Below are positions 10,355 to 21,910 of a stretch of 64,000 nt of DNA, in pieces. How positions within the stretch are numbered: position 1 is the stretch's first letter; each line of letters starts with the position of its first letter. The position numbers and the translations under genes were made by a program. This DNA is from Epithemia pelagica (taxonomy: Eukaryota > Bacillariophyta > Bacillariophyceae > Surirellales > Surirellaceae). The notes under the pieces are model-generated. The model did no database searches, was not told where the DNA came from, and saw only the letters and a program-made list of their open reading frames with translations. Where the stretch lies: assembly GCA_946965045.2 (NCBI GenBank), contig OX337229.1, positions 4,030,001 through 4,094,000 of the forward strand. The letters run 5' to 3'.

Positions 10355-13300
10355 AGCGAACTATGTAAGCGATTACATAGAATATCCTCTTAACGACTAC
10401 ATGCATGACTTTTCTCCTAACAACATTGACAATGATACACTAGACGAAACAACAGACAATACAAGTGAAGACCTACTACAAGACCTATCTGATCAAACAC
10501 AACAACAACGCAACTACGCATCGAACCCCTACATTGGAACCGAACCACAAGAAGGAAAAGAAGACTACATATATAGAGTGTATGGAGCAAACGTCAACGG
10601 CTTTAACATTGGAAAAGATGGAGCTGAATTCTCCGAATTTTGTGAAGAAATGAGACAACTAGAAGTAGACACGTGGTGCAACTTCGAATTGAATCTAGAT
10701 ACCTTGAAGCCCCGAGTCCGTGATATCATGCAAAACACTATTTGGAAGCATTTTGACCACTCGAAAATGAAAACAAGCACATCTTCAATATCTCTGAATC
10801 GCCGAAGTAACTTTAAACCAGGAGGAACATTAATCGCTACACAGGGACACACGTGTGGACGAGTAATTTACCAAGGCAATGACAAACTGGGAAGATGGAG
10901 TTATCAAATTCTCTCCTGTAAAAACAGACGAACTCTCACTATTGTCTCGGCTTATCAAGTTTGTCAACAACAAATCGTCGTCAACAACCGGGTCAAATCT
11001 AGTACCGCCTCTGCGCAGCAGACAAGCCTACTACGACAACAGGGACGTCAAGAAAATCCGAGGCAAGCATTCGTGAAAGACCTGCAACAGTTTCTACAGC
11101 AGCGACTTGATGACGACTCGGAATTGCTAGTCTTGGGCGACTTCAATGAACCATTGAACGGTGACATGGATGGAATGACTCAGCTCTGTTCAAATTTACA
11201 ACTCTGCGATCTGATGACCCAAGTGACTGGCACCGAAACAGATTTTGGGACACATGTAAGAGGCCGGCAACGCATTGATTATGCGTTGTGTACAGAATTG
11301 GTGGCACAAAGTGCAATACGCGGATGCTATGAACCCTTTGGACAAAGAGGCAAGGGAAACCATCGCAATATGTTACTAGACTTCGATACAAGGATCTTGT
11401 TTGGAAATCTGACTCAGGCTCTTGGTCCGATCTCCACGCGAGAGTTCTCTGCTAAAGACCGCTCAGCGGTACGGATTTATCTTTTGAACAAACACAAATA
11501 TCTACAAGATCACAATTTCGCGCATCGACTGGAAGAACTTGAGACGAATTGGTCGCCAGAAACGATAGAACAACTTGATGCTGATTTTCAACGCGCCGGC
11601 AAAGTAGCAGCTAACAAGTGTATCAAGAAGCCAAGACACATCGCTTATGTACAAGAACTCGCTGACCTCCGTCGCAAAAAGAACATTTTACTCAAATTGA
11701 TATCTGAACACAAACTGAAACGTTCCTTTGCATCGGGGATTGCTCATGAGACGCGCTTTGGGTGCTCTTACCGCTTACCTACAACTCTTGAAGACTGTGT
11801 TGAACAATGTAAGGAAACCCAAAAGAAAATCCAAGACATGACAAAAGAAGCCGCTACGAAACGGCGTAAGGAACAACAGACGGCCTTAGAAACTGCTCAA
11901 GCGCAAGGTGACAAGCGTACTGTCAAGGCAATCAAACATAGACTAGCTGCCGAACGAACAAAGGCAATGTTTAACAAGATCAGACAGTACCGTGGTACTC
12001 AAAAGACGGGAATTACAAGGCTGGAAGTACCTGCTGATGCCACAAACATGGATTATGAACGATGCACCGAATGGATAACCATCGATACTCCGGCAGAAAT
12101 TGAAAGCCGGTTGCTACAAAGAAACCAAAAGCACTTTGGTCAAGCTCATGGAACGTTTCCGACACAACAACCTTTCTCCGAGTGGGTGGACTGGGGAGCC
12201 TCTTCCCATACCGCTGAGCTGATTCTCGAGGGACAATGGGAGTCTAATGAACTCGATGACTTACAGCAATGCTTACTGCAACACATGGAACGCCGTACTG
12301 AGCTCGACATGATCAAGGATACGATTTCTATAGAGGAATGGTGTGGAAAGATACAAGCGTGGCCAGAAACTACAACGACATCACCGAGCGGATTTCATCT
12401 CACTCATAGCAAGGCACTTCTTGCAACACACGACCTTGATCCTGAAACAGAGGAGGCACAAGAACTTGAACGGAAACGCAACGACCTAATCGAGTGGCAA
12501 GTCAAATTACTCAACGGTGCTATCAAGCATCAGTATTCTCTGGAAAGATGGCAGAAGATAGTGAACGTCATGATTTTAAAAGAACCGGCAAACATCAAGA
12601 TACACCGACTGAGAGTAATACATCTCTATGAGCAAGACTACAATCTGCTCTTGGCGGTTAAATGGCGAAAACTAATTCAACACGGAGCGAAACATCAACT
12701 ACTACATGATTCTCAATTTGGAGCAGTTCCTGGTCGTGACGCAGTTCTGCCCACACTTATCGAAGAGTTTCAGTATGAGATTAGTCGCGCGAGCAAGAGG
12801 CCTATGATTCACCTCGATTACGACGCAACGGCATGTTATGACCGAATCATCATGTCTTTTGGTGGCTTAGCATCACGGAGCTTCGGGCAACATCGGTCAG
12901 TGGTCTTCATTAACGCAAAGACATTAGAAGAAGCACGGTACTATCTTAAAACGCAATAAGGCGTTTCTGATCGTTACTACAAGCACTGCACAATCTATCC
13001 GATCTACGGATCAGGACAAGGCGCTGGAAACTCCCCAGCAATCTGGTGCGTCGTTAGTTCGATTCTCTTTGAAACATACGATGAGAAGGCACACGGGGCA
13101 ACGTTTTATTCTCCTGATCGCAAAACCACGGCTCAAGTTCTGATGATTGGCTTCGTCGACGACACAAGCGGGAGCGTGAATGACTTTCTCCTCCCAGCTG
13201 CGGCTCCTCCAGAACACTATACTCAACTAGCAACAGATGATGCTCAGCGGTGGAACGATCTCCTATCCTTATCTGGTGGATCTCTCAATCAGCAAAAATG

Positions 13301-16163
13301 CTCTTATCATTTTCTTTATTACGACTTCACTATTGACGGCCTTCCATTTCTCAAGAGTGGTCGATTCGGTCCTACTATTACCATCACTTCCAACCCAACG
13401 ACTGTTAGTCCTATTCGACAACTATCCGCGTACGATAGTCATAAAACGTTGGGTGTTCACAAGGCACCGTCGTCTACAGATAATTCGCAATTCCAGGCAT
13501 TGAGAAAGAAAAACCAAGAGCATGCTCGAGTGGTCGCCAGTAGTCCCCTCTCCCGGACAGACGTCTGGGCCTATTATGCCATTTATCTGCCCAGCATGAC
13601 TTACGTGTTTCCTTCTTCATCACTGTCGGTCGAACACTGTGACCAACTGCAGAAAGAGTTTAAAAAGGTTTTTCTACCGAAATATGGGTATAATCGTCAC
13701 ACTCCAAACGCTGTGGTCTTTGGAAACTCGGATTTTGGGGGTCTTGGGCTCCGTACTTTGTCGATTGAACGGGGTATTGCACAGATATATGGCTTGTTGG
13801 CATGTTTACGTTCCAATGGAGTTGCTTCCCAGTTGGCCACAATTATGTTGGGATGGGGCCAGATGTTGGCCGGTACAAGTACACCGATTCTTATGGATCC
13901 ATCGATTACTCTTCCCCATCTTGATCCTATGGTATGGATTCCACCGCTGCGAGAATCATTGCACCAGTTGGGGTGCACTATAGAAGTTCATAGCGCCTTT
14001 GTTCCTAAACTTCAACGGGATTCGGATATGTTTGTAATGGATCACGCCATTCAGGTGTTCCAGCGACCTACGGACTTGCAACTTATCAATGCTTGTCGAC
14101 TGTATCTTGGGATTACTTTGCTTAGCGACATGGTGACACCAGAAGGACGCCAAATTTGTCAATTTGCACTCCAAGGCTATCACTCTACTCAAAGTCAACC
14201 AAAACTTCTTTTCCCCTATCAACAGCGTCCTGGAAACAAGGCCTGGCTGCTCTGGAAAAAGTTTCTACGTACATTTCTTCGGCAAGGCACTGCATGCGAT
14301 CTTCAAGTACCATTGGGTAAATGGCACGTCACAGGCGCGTCATTACACCGAGAATGGAATACGTACTTATTGCAGGATCAGCGTTTACTCCTCGTGCGGT
14401 CTCCCTCAACTACACGGTTCCGTGTTCATGTTCCGACCTTGGACAATCGCGGTTTCGTCGCCACTAATCAAGAGTACACTATTCTTCCCTCGTGCGCTCT
14501 CCCAGCTTTTACGATGCAACGCAACAACGTTCACATTTTAGCTCGACTGGCCGGGGCAGTCCCTCCCGATCCTCCCTGTCCCTCACCAACCACGTTTGCA
14601 CAATTGGTTTCGACGCTTGAACCATGGGAACACGATCTGCTTTGCGGTACAAAATTTTTATGCCCCATTGAGACACTTCGACATACATTTGAGTCCCTCC
14701 TATCCTCGAATGTCTTTCCTCTTCATCTGTGTGGCGATGGATCTGTTGCCGATTTCACAGGTTCTTTTGGTGGATCATGCGCTGATGATACTGGAACTCG
14801 GCTGATTCATCTGAAGGGGCCTGCACCAGGCTATCGTACCACTTCTTACAGAGCCGAAAGTTATGCCTTTCTTGCATGGCTTCGCCTGGTCTTTCGTTTA
14901 TGCGAATTCTTCGGGTGTCCACTACCCTCCAACTTGGTATTCTATTCCGACTCCAAAAGTATGCTGGACACAATACAACAACGGTTAGAATGGACTGTCG
15001 ATTATCCGTATACAACAATGAGTCCGGATTGGGATTTGCATCAAGCGATTACATCTACCATACGTCGATTTTCAGACATACCACATTGCTGTCACGTGAA
15101 AGGACATCAGGATCGATATCATGCCTTCGATGAACTCTCTCTTCCTGCACAATTGAATGTCGAAGCGGATGAGCTTGCCTCTCAGTACACATTTCCACCG
15201 TCTCTTAATCCTACCAAGGTTCCACTCGTCGAAGGTACTGTGGCCTTGCTACACGGTCCGAAAGGCACAATCACAGCGAATTATCGAGCGGTGCTTCGTC
15301 GCTGCCACAATGAACCCTTAATTCAAGAGCACATCTGCCGCAAGCAGGGGTGGAATCATGAGACTTGGCAACTGGTTGATTGGACGTCTCACTGTAGCGC
15401 TGTACGTGCCAATTATACGCGACGCCACTTTTTGTCTAAGTATCTCCATAACTGGCTCCCACTTGGCGACCTGATCTCCCGCTACGCAGACCACTACGTT
15501 GAGACATGTGCATCTTGTAATGCCAATATCTGCGAAGACCGCGACCATTTTCTCCGATGCCCTGCACGCCGTTCGTGGATTGGCCCTTTATTCGACGACC
15601 TTAACACATTCTGGCAGGAACAGTCGGTTGATGCTTCGTTGATTGACTTGCTCACTACTGCTGTTCGTTCGTGGCTTGACTCTACACCAATTTCCTTTGA
15701 TAACTTGACACCACCCCTGGCCCGTCTTGTGGCTCAACAGACTTTAATTGGCTGGGACCAGCTTTTTCTTGGACGGTTTGCTCTTACTTGGTCCTCCTTG
15801 CAGGATCTTCATCTCTCCTCCCTCGGGATCTCTTCCTCCTTTATATCTGGCCGGGTCTTTGTCACCGGCACCATCAAACTTATATTCTCCCACACGTTCT
15901 CTCTTTGGCTACGACGAAATGAAGATGTTCACGGCCGTGATTCTGCCACTCGAGAAGCTGCTGCCTGTGTACTTGCTCAACGAGAAATTCGTTGTCTGTA
16001 TGCTCATCGCTTATCTGTCCCCACTGAGATTCAACAAGTCTTCTACTCTACTCCAGACGAACATTTCCAACTTCATACAACTTCATCCTCTCTCCAGGCT
16101 TGGCTTGCCACCTGGGCACCAGTCATTCTCCGTTCCACTACCCTTCCACATTCCAATGGTTAG
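10335..16163 (+). pseudogene. Non-LTR ORF2: endonuclease-RT-RNase H, one nonsense codon
   Basis: One frame of 1943 codons is broken only by TAA at 12957-12959. The N-terminal exonuclease-endonuclease-phosphatase domain shows 'VYGANVNGF', 'NFELNLD' (candidate catalytic Glu), 'VLGDFNEPL', 'RIDYAL' and 'GNHRNMLL'. RT motifs are 'LDYDATACYDRI' (A), 'GQGAGNSPAIW' (B, after the stop) and 'GFVDDTSG' (C). RNase H motifs are 'CGDGSVADF', 'SYRAESYAF', 'FYSDSKS' and 'HVKGHQD'. The C-terminal zinc motif is 'CASCNANICEDRDHFLRC'. Sequence flanking the stop reads smoothly through it, so a single nonsense change, or readthrough, separates endonuclease-plus-RT start from RT core-plus-RNase H. Every motif expected of an active enzyme is otherwise present. 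Confidence 0.88.
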
Positions 16164-16266
16164 CTAACATCATTATCTTGTTAGTCCTCGCCCTTCTGGG
16201 GCCGGGCGCGTCGGTCGACTTATTCCGCGTGGATAGCGTTAAAATAGACTATCACTTTTTTTTTTT
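16164..16266 (+). repeat. Conserved 3' UTR and oligo(T) tail of the non-LTR element
   Basis: The blocks TTAGTCCTCGCC, GGCCGGGCGCGTCGGTCGAC and AGCGTTAAAATAGA occur in this order here and, on the minus strand, in 61360-61450 after the related copy. Both copies end in T runs on the coding strand (T11 at 16256-16266; T14 at 61360-61347). The GC-rich central block could fold into a hairpin. Conservation despite strong divergence of the ORFs suggests it is the element's RT recognition site. Confidence 0.8.
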
Positions 16267-16600
16267 CCAAAAGCACGACACACATGCGACCCGACCACTC
16301 ACCCCTACTTGGGGGTACTCGAGCGTTGTCCACTTGTATCGAAGTGTTCGCCTTTGTTCGAGCAAGAGAGACGCAGACATACGATTGAGAAGATAGATTC
16401 GCATTGCTACTTGCCACAGACGAGGGGCTTTTGTCGTTCAGACGACGAGGTAGAAGAAGACCCTCTTGTTCGTGAACAGAACAACACGGCACTTTGGTCG
16501 AGTTCGATCACCACAGAGCGTTTCGCAATTCGTCGCAATCCTACACGCTGCCACCATTCTTCGCTCCACCACCCACAACAACAAGTCGGTCGTTGCTGCC

Positions 16601-18364
16601 ATGACAAACCCCACCACACACGCAACGTCGTCGTCGTCATGGGCGGTTCCTGCGACGGCCACAGAATCAGACCGTCTTGTGCCTCCGCAACCGCACTCAC
16701 GATGGACAACAACAACAACGACGACAATAACCACTAGTGGGACAACGGTGCCGTTTTCGTTTGGAGAAGATCCTACTGAACATGGTGGTGGTGGGACAAG
16801 TTTTGGGACAACACGGTCGAGCTTCTTGGAGGAGGAGAACGATACCCAGTCTGTTTCGTTGAAGGACAAGGGCATTGGACGACACGATCCATTTTGGAGC
16901 TCGTCTACAACAACGAATATTACTACGACGTCACGGAGCAGCAGCAGCAGCACCATTGCGGGATGTTGCCTGAATTTGACCAATGCTATAATGGGTGCCG
17001 GATGCATTGGCTATGGCAGTGTCATGGCCCAATCGGGAGGTCTGGTCACTCTCATTCTCATGACGACCGTTGCGCTTCTCATGAAGGTATCCTTTGATTG
17101 GTTGATTCAATTGTCCTTGTTGGCCCACCAAAAACAACAAGTGGCCCCCAATAGTGGTGGTAGTGGTGAAAGGAGGACCCAACCATCGTACGAGACCTTG
17201 GCGCTTTATTCGGGATGTGGTGGTGGTTCTTCCTGGGGCTTGTGGACCTTGTTGGCTTGCAAGGGATTCTATTCCTTGGGTTGTATGGTTGCCTACATTG
17301 TCATTATTCACGACAATTTGGCATTGGGCTTGCAGGGACTGTTTGTCGTATGGTCTCCGACCGAGACTCCTCCTCCTTCCAGCAGTAGTAGTGTGATGAC
17401 AACATTGGTTCTGTGTGGCACGGTCATGTTGCCGCTTTGTTTGTTGCGAAATGTATCTCTGTTGGAACGCTTCTCCAGTACCAAGCTTGTTCTCTATGGA
17501 CTCTTGTTGCTGATTGTGGCCTATCTGTACATGACTCTACCATCTTCGTCTTCTTCTTCTTCTCCACAAGACTTGCCGTCACCACCATCGTTTTACAAAC
17601 AATGGTTGGAAATTCGACCCGGTATTTTTGCCAACATGGGTACCATTGTCTTGTCCTTTGAAGCCGCCCAAAACATTTTTACCTTTTATCATTCCTTACA
17701 GACCCACAATCGCAATTTGCGTGATTGGGGTACCGTCACGAGTCGATCGATTGGCGTGTCCTACCTCGTCTTTGTGGCACTGGCTGTCTTGGCCTACTTG
17801 ACGTATGGTACCGATACAGCCTCGGATTTGTTGCTGCAATACCCTTCGAATTTGCCCATTGTCAGCATTGCCCGAATCGTACTCAGCCTCGCCATGCCCT
17901 TGACGTATCCCATGCCCATGTTTGCCGTACGAGAAACCTTGGCCTTGCTGCTCTTTAAGTCCAACCAAGAAACTGCTGCAAGTCCAAAGATGCAACAGGA
18001 CAAGCAACAGGATGATTATGATCATCCCCACAAGGACGAAGAGAGCCACGTTTCATCCACGCTTTATACGAGAGAAACAACGACCAGCACAAGTACGACA
18101 TGGCTGCAACACGTGTCCTTGACAATTGTCCTGTTTGTTGTGAGTATTGCGTTGGCTCTGAGTGGTGCTTCCTTGGGACAAGTATTGAATTTGATTGGTT
18201 GCGTCAGTGGAACCATGATTAGTTTTGTTCTGCCGGCCCTCTTTTCCTATTCCCTTCAGGGCTGGACATGGAGGGGTGTCCTCTTGGGGACGGTGGGAAC
18301 CCTGGTGGGTATTGTGGGGACTGGCTACAGTCTCGCCGATTTATGGGTTGGACCAGGACAGTAG
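16601..18364 (+). CDS. AAAP/SLC38-like amino acid transporter, copy 1
   Basis: A 587-residue protein from ATG 16601; the frame is open upstream to 16466 but without ATG. The N-terminal about 125 residues are cytosolic-looking and rich in Ser/Thr. The first membrane segment carries the family hallmark 'LTNAIMGAGCIGYGSVMAQSG', followed by about ten more hydrophobic segments, for example 'LACKGFYSLGCMVAYIVII' and 'GASLGQVLNLIGCVSGTMISF'. Proteins of this family use Na+ or H+ gradients to move neutral amino acids across plasma or vacuolar membranes; the substrate cannot be told here. It is the first of three tandem paralogues. It keeps 'FEAAQNIFTFYHSL' in the mid-region where copy 2 has a shortened version. 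A non-LTR element sits about 330 bp upstream of the ATG. Confidence 0.88.
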   Translation: MTNPTTHATSSSSWAVPATATESDRLVPPQPHSRWTTTTTTTITTSGTTVPFSFGEDPTEHGGGGTSFGTTRSSFLEEENDTQSVSLKDKGIGRHDPFWSSSTTTNITTTSRSSSSSTIAGCCLNLTNAIMGAGCIGYGSVMAQSGGLVTLILMTTVALLMKVSFDWLIQLSLLAHQKQQVAPNSGGSGERRTQPSYETLALYSGCGGGSSWGLWTLLACKGFYSLGCMVAYIVIIHDNLALGLQGLFVVWSPTETPPPSSSSSVMTTLVLCGTVMLPLCLLRNVSLLERFSSTKLVLYGLLLLIVAYLYMTLPSSSSSSSPQDLPSPPSFYKQWLEIRPGIFANMGTIVLSFEAAQNIFTFYHSLQTHNRNLRDWGTVTSRSIGVSYLVFVALAVLAYLTYGTDTASDLLLQYPSNLPIVSIARIVLSLAMPLTYPMPMFAVRETLALLLFKSNQETAASPKMQQDKQQDDYDHPHKDEESHVSSTLYTRETTTSTSTTWLQHVSLTIVLFVVSIALALSGASLGQVLNLIGCVSGTMISFVLPALFSYSLQGWTWRGVLLGTVGTLVGIVGTGYSLADLWVGPGQ

Positions 18365-18753
18365 AAACTGACAAATGGTACGGACATGACTAACCCACGA
18401 ACCCTGGACAATAATTCGGAACCACACATGACTGTCCTGTTGGTATGAGTTGCATGGTGGTAGTTGCCAGGAAAAGGCGCAAAGCTGGATATCGTGAAAT
18501 GGTGTCCAATGCTACCGAGAGGTAACGAGATGGGATCCATGGCCCTTCCTCTGCTGACTCGCTCGGAATCGATCTTCCCGTACCACTTGATTGGTATGCG
18601 ACTGAGTGATGCGAGAAAAACTCGATTTGTTGGGTAACAGAGCCCTATGTTATGACCTATGTTTGCGACGTTCCCACTTCCAACGTCGCATGGTCCATAG
18701 CAGACTATACAAGGCTGTTAGCTTCGATGTAGGGTGGAGGTGGAACGCTGAGA
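18365..18753 (+). other. Intergenic spacer with a 9-bp inverted repeat
   Basis: No gene is seen. TGCGACGTT (18664-18672) and AACGTCGCA (18682-18690) form a perfect inverted repeat with a 9-nt loop, lying between the convergent ends of transporter 1 and the frameshifted minus-strand gene. Confidence 0.5.
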
Positions 18754-19544
18754 TTACCCATAAATCCCATCCATGTCTTCAATTTCTTGGTCACCGACAG
18801 AGTACAACATGTCGCTAATTTCTTCAACTGGCCAACCAGGCTCAAACCAGAGAGAAATGGAAACTTTGTCCCCCTCGCGAGGATAATTCAGACGTTCCAT
18901 GACCACATCTACACGATTGGCCGAGCCATTGTAAAAGGCCGCTTGTTTGATATTTTGTTGGTGACATTGGAACCAGGCAGGGGCAAAACTCATAAAGGGA
19001 AGGAAATCACTAGAAGCATCCCAATGAAGCTGCGAAAAACCCTTAGTTCCCTCCGGATGCGAAGTTCCGCGGTGAAGAGTGACGTTATGGCGTGCAATTT
19101 CTGTATCAGGCACCATTTGGTAAACATACCCGTCGTTGCACATAGGATTTGCAGGTAGTATTCAATGTTCGTTCGAGCTACCTTGGCTCCAATACGGGGA
19201 AAGCTCTGGTACAACTTTCCGTCGTGCTCGTACTCAAGGTGCAGCTTTGCGCATTCCCCAGGTTGCATCGACAGGACCTTCGCCATTGACAAACCCTCCT
19301 TGACCAGCGGGTATGTTGTCAGCCAGGACTGGAAAATTCCTCGAAGGTAACAAAGTTCAAAGCGGGCCTTTTGAGAATCTGGTAAAGATGCATCATGAAA
19401 AAGAGGGATATGCGTGGGCGCGTCCGGAATCTGGCCAGTTCGAACACCATTAAGAATGGCACGAAAAGCCGCATGTGACTCCCTGGGGTACAGGGCACGG
19501 TAGACCCGTAATTCTTCTTCTTCGATTGAACGTTCTTCGGGCAT
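18754..19544 (-). pseudogene. Unknown protein gene with one frameshift
   Basis: Reading from ATG 19544 gives 'MPEERSIEEEELRVYRALYP' and about 130 more residues to 'RTNIEYYLQ' near 19160. The natural continuation, 'NPMCNDGYVYQMVPDTEIAR' and on to the stop at 18754, lies in another frame. Adding one A to the CAAAT at the junction would restore it, so a single-nucleotide deletion (or a base-calling error) splits the gene. The whole protein would be about 260 residues with no signal peptide or membrane segment. The C-terminal half is rich in aromatic residues (LHWDASSDFLPFMSFAPAWF). I do not recognise the family. It is convergent with transporter 1 and divergent from transporter 2. Confidence 0.55.
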
Positions 19545-19633
19545 GGTGAATGAGAGCTCAGGATGTATCAACGTTGTTTCGGGATGGTAGAGTGGTTGCT
19601 GTTGTTGATTCCCGTTTTTTTTTCTATTTCGCT

Positions 19634-19693
19634 TTCGTTGCGTGTCTCGACATTGCGTTGCGTGTCTCGACATTTCGTTGCGTGTCTTGACAC
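19634..19693 (+). repeat. Three 20-bp tandem repeats
   Basis: The unit TTCGTTGCGTGTCTCGACAT occurs three times (19634-19653, 19654-19673, 19674-19693), with T/G variation at the second base and changes near the end of the last copy. It lies 90 bp upstream of the unknown minus-strand gene and about 350 bp before transporter 2. Confidence 0.8.
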
Positions 19694-20044
19694 TGAGGAA
19701 ACTCGACAGATACCCCCAAAGTCTGAGTTCTTGGAGATGCTTCCATTGTTATCACTCTATCTATCCTCCTACGAGAAAGGTTACCCGAAGGAGGGATGGT
19801 AGCCGGGCGAACTTCAGTCGCCGTAAAGTTGCATGCCACCTCCAGAATCGCCGCTTCGCGTTTTCTTGTATCTTTGGGCACTACTTTCTTTCTGTGGTTC
19901 TTCGTCACTTCTCGTTCTTCTTCTTCATGCTGCACCTCTGGCTCTGAAGCTCGTGCCGACCTGATACCCTAACCGATGCGCGCCCGAATCAGCTTCATCT
20001 TGTTCCACAGACTTTGTTCAGACAGATATACTAGATAATTGGTC

Positions 20045-21910
20045 ATGTGGATGCACAGCAACGATGTATTGGATCCAGCTGCCGCGGCCAGTGACTCGGA
20101 AACCGACCAAATGTTGCAAGAAGAGGTCGGCACCGAAACGGAACTTTTGTCGAACGGTCATACGAACAACATGAAAACAAGGAGCAACGGAACACACCAT
20201 GGCACTGTTACGGTGCAAATGTCTGGTGAAGAAAAGACGCAAGAAGGCGTCGACGAACAAGCACATGCAACGATCCAAGAACAACAAGAATCCTTGTTGG
20301 ACTCCAAACAAACCCACCACAACTTTGATCAACATGCGACTGACAAGCCTGCGAATGCTCAATGTCATGACGAAGAAACAACCGTGTTATCCTCCGTCTG
20401 GGGATGTGCGATCAATCTCAGTAATGCCATTATGGGAGCTGGATGTATCGGATACGGTGGTGCCATGGCACATTCGGGTGGCTTTGTCACCATTGCTCTC
20501 ATCACGTTCTTTGCTCTGTTGAGTAAATGGTCCTTTGATTTAGTCCTTCATCTTGTCCTACTTGCTGCAGAACAAAAGAGCAAACGGTCCACATCGTCTT
20601 TAAAAGCCTTCTCGTCGTCCGATATGAATCAAAGCAGCAACACTAGGAACAAAATTGTCGAGGCTGCCGACTTTGAGGCTCTCGCCATTGATGTGGGGAG
20701 TGGTCAAATTGGCTTGGCCACGGTAATTGCTTCCAAAGGTCTGTATGCCATGGGTTGCTTGGTGGCCTATGTTGTCATCGTCAAGGACAATTTAGCCTTG
20801 GGGGTCAGAGGAATGATGGATTGGATAGTATCCTCGTCATCTTTCTCGATTGCCTTAGAAGATCAGGAACTGCACGAAAGGGATGAACACCAAGAGTTGA
20901 TAGCCACTCTTGTGGTTTGTACAACCATCATGTTGCCACTGTCTCTTCTGAGAAATGTATCCCTCTTGCAACGGTTTTCCAGTGCCAAAATCTTCCTCTA
21001 CGCGGGCATTTTGGGAATTATCATTTACCTCTTTGTGACATTGCCTCGAACAATGCCAACGACGACTACCACTACCACCACCACCTCCACTGCATTAACG
21101 TTTTATGAAAAGTGGTTGAAGGTCAAACCAGGGATTTTTCAAAACACCGGAACCATTGTGTTGGCCTTTATGGCCAATATTTTTATTTTTTGTCGATCGT
21201 TGCGTCCTCAACACCGCAATATGCGAGATTGGCGCAAGGTCACGTCCATTTCCATTACGTTGTCCTATGTGGTGTTTTTGGGACTGGCTCTCTTTGCCTA
21301 CATGACCTACTGGGATGATACTACAGCCGATTTGTTTTTGCAATATCCGGTGGATGTTCCGATTGTGAGCTTGGCGCGAGTGTTTTTGAGTGTTTCCATG
21401 CTCTTTACCTACCCTATGCCCATGTTTGCCTTACGAGAGATTGTTGCGCTCTGTCTGTTTTCTTCCTGGAAGGAGAGTCAGACGGACTGCGTTTCGGCTG
21501 GAGCATCACTTCGGAGGAGTGGTGGCTGTAACTCGGTTGATCAATCGGAAGAAGTCGAAGTGGTTCCTGCGACCAAGGAACCCCAAAGTGGAGATCCTGA
21601 CAAAGAGGACGAAACGAGGGTATCAGTCAAAAGTATTGAGAACACCACGTGGTTGCAACACGTTTTGCTCACCGTTGTACTGTGGCTTATGAGCATGGCA
21701 CCAGCTCTAACCGGGGCATCTTTGGGACAAGTGCTGAACTTGATTGGCTGTGTCTGTGGTTCCTTGATCGGATTTATTTTACCGGGGATTTTTTCCATGA
21801 AGTTACAAGGAATCACCATGTTGGGCTCTGTCTTTCTCTTGGTTGGTGGTTTTGTCGCGATTGTCGGGACATGGTTTAGTGTTCGCGACATTATCGTGGG
21901 TGAGGAATGA
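20045..21910 (+). CDS. AAAP/SLC38-like amino acid transporter, copy 2
   Basis: A 621-residue protein starting at ATG 20045 (MWMHSND), matched by 'MLWVHSND' at the start of copy 3, which supports this start. An acidic, Gln/Thr-rich cytosolic N-terminus of about 115 residues precedes 'LSNAIMGAGCIGYGGAMAHS' and about eleven membrane segments. A long hydrophilic loop (about residues 475-550, Asp/Glu-rich) lies before the last three segments, as in the other two copies. The segment 'VLAFMANIFIFCRSLRPQHRN' is two residues shorter than in copy 1. Probable role: proton- or sodium-coupled amino acid transport. Tandem position and shared architecture indicate local gene duplication; the N-terminal and loop regions have diverged most. 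Confidence 0.88.
   Translation: MWMHSNDVLDPAAAASDSETDQMLQEEVGTETELLSNGHTNNMKTRSNGTHHGTVTVQMSGEEKTQEGVDEQAHATIQEQQESLLDSKQTHHNFDQHATDKPANAQCHDEETTVLSSVWGCAINLSNAIMGAGCIGYGGAMAHSGGFVTIALITFFALLSKWSFDLVLHLVLLAAEQKSKRSTSSLKAFSSSDMNQSSNTRNKIVEAADFEALAIDVGSGQIGLATVIASKGLYAMGCLVAYVVIVKDNLALGVRGMMDWIVSSSSFSIALEDQELHERDEHQELIATLVVCTTIMLPLSLLRNVSLLQRFSSAKIFLYAGILGIIIYLFVTLPRTMPTTTTTTTTTSTALTFYEKWLKVKPGIFQNTGTIVLAFMANIFIFCRSLRPQHRNMRDWRKVTSISITLSYVVFLGLALFAYMTYWDDTTADLFLQYPVDVPIVSLARVFLSVSMLFTYPMPMFALREIVALCLFSSWKESQTDCVSAGASLRRSGGCNSVDQSEEVEVVPATKEPQSGDPDKEDETRVSVKSIENTTWLQHVLLTVVLWLMSMAPALTGASLGQVLNLIGCVCGSLIGFILPGIFSMKLQGITMLGSVFLLVGGFVAIVGTWFSVRDIIVGEE

Larger units (their letters stand above)
8500..16266 (+). 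mobile_element. Oligo(T)-tailed non-LTR retrotransposon with AP-endonuclease and RNase H
   Basis: About 7.8 kb: short 5' UTR, ORF1 (8642-10354), overlapping ORF2 (10335-16163), a roughly 90-bp 3' UTR, then 11 T residues on the coding strand and a perfect 35-bp target duplication. ORF2 order is apurinic endonuclease, reverse transcriptase, RNase H, CCHC-type zinc motif. It has no LTRs and integrates with long duplications, as LINEs do. The only visible lesion is a single in-frame TAA in ORF2. A related but diverged copy lies at 61347-64000 on the other strand. It inserted about 330 bp upstream of the amino acid transporter gene starting at 16601. Clade assignment was not attempted. Confidence 0.9.
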
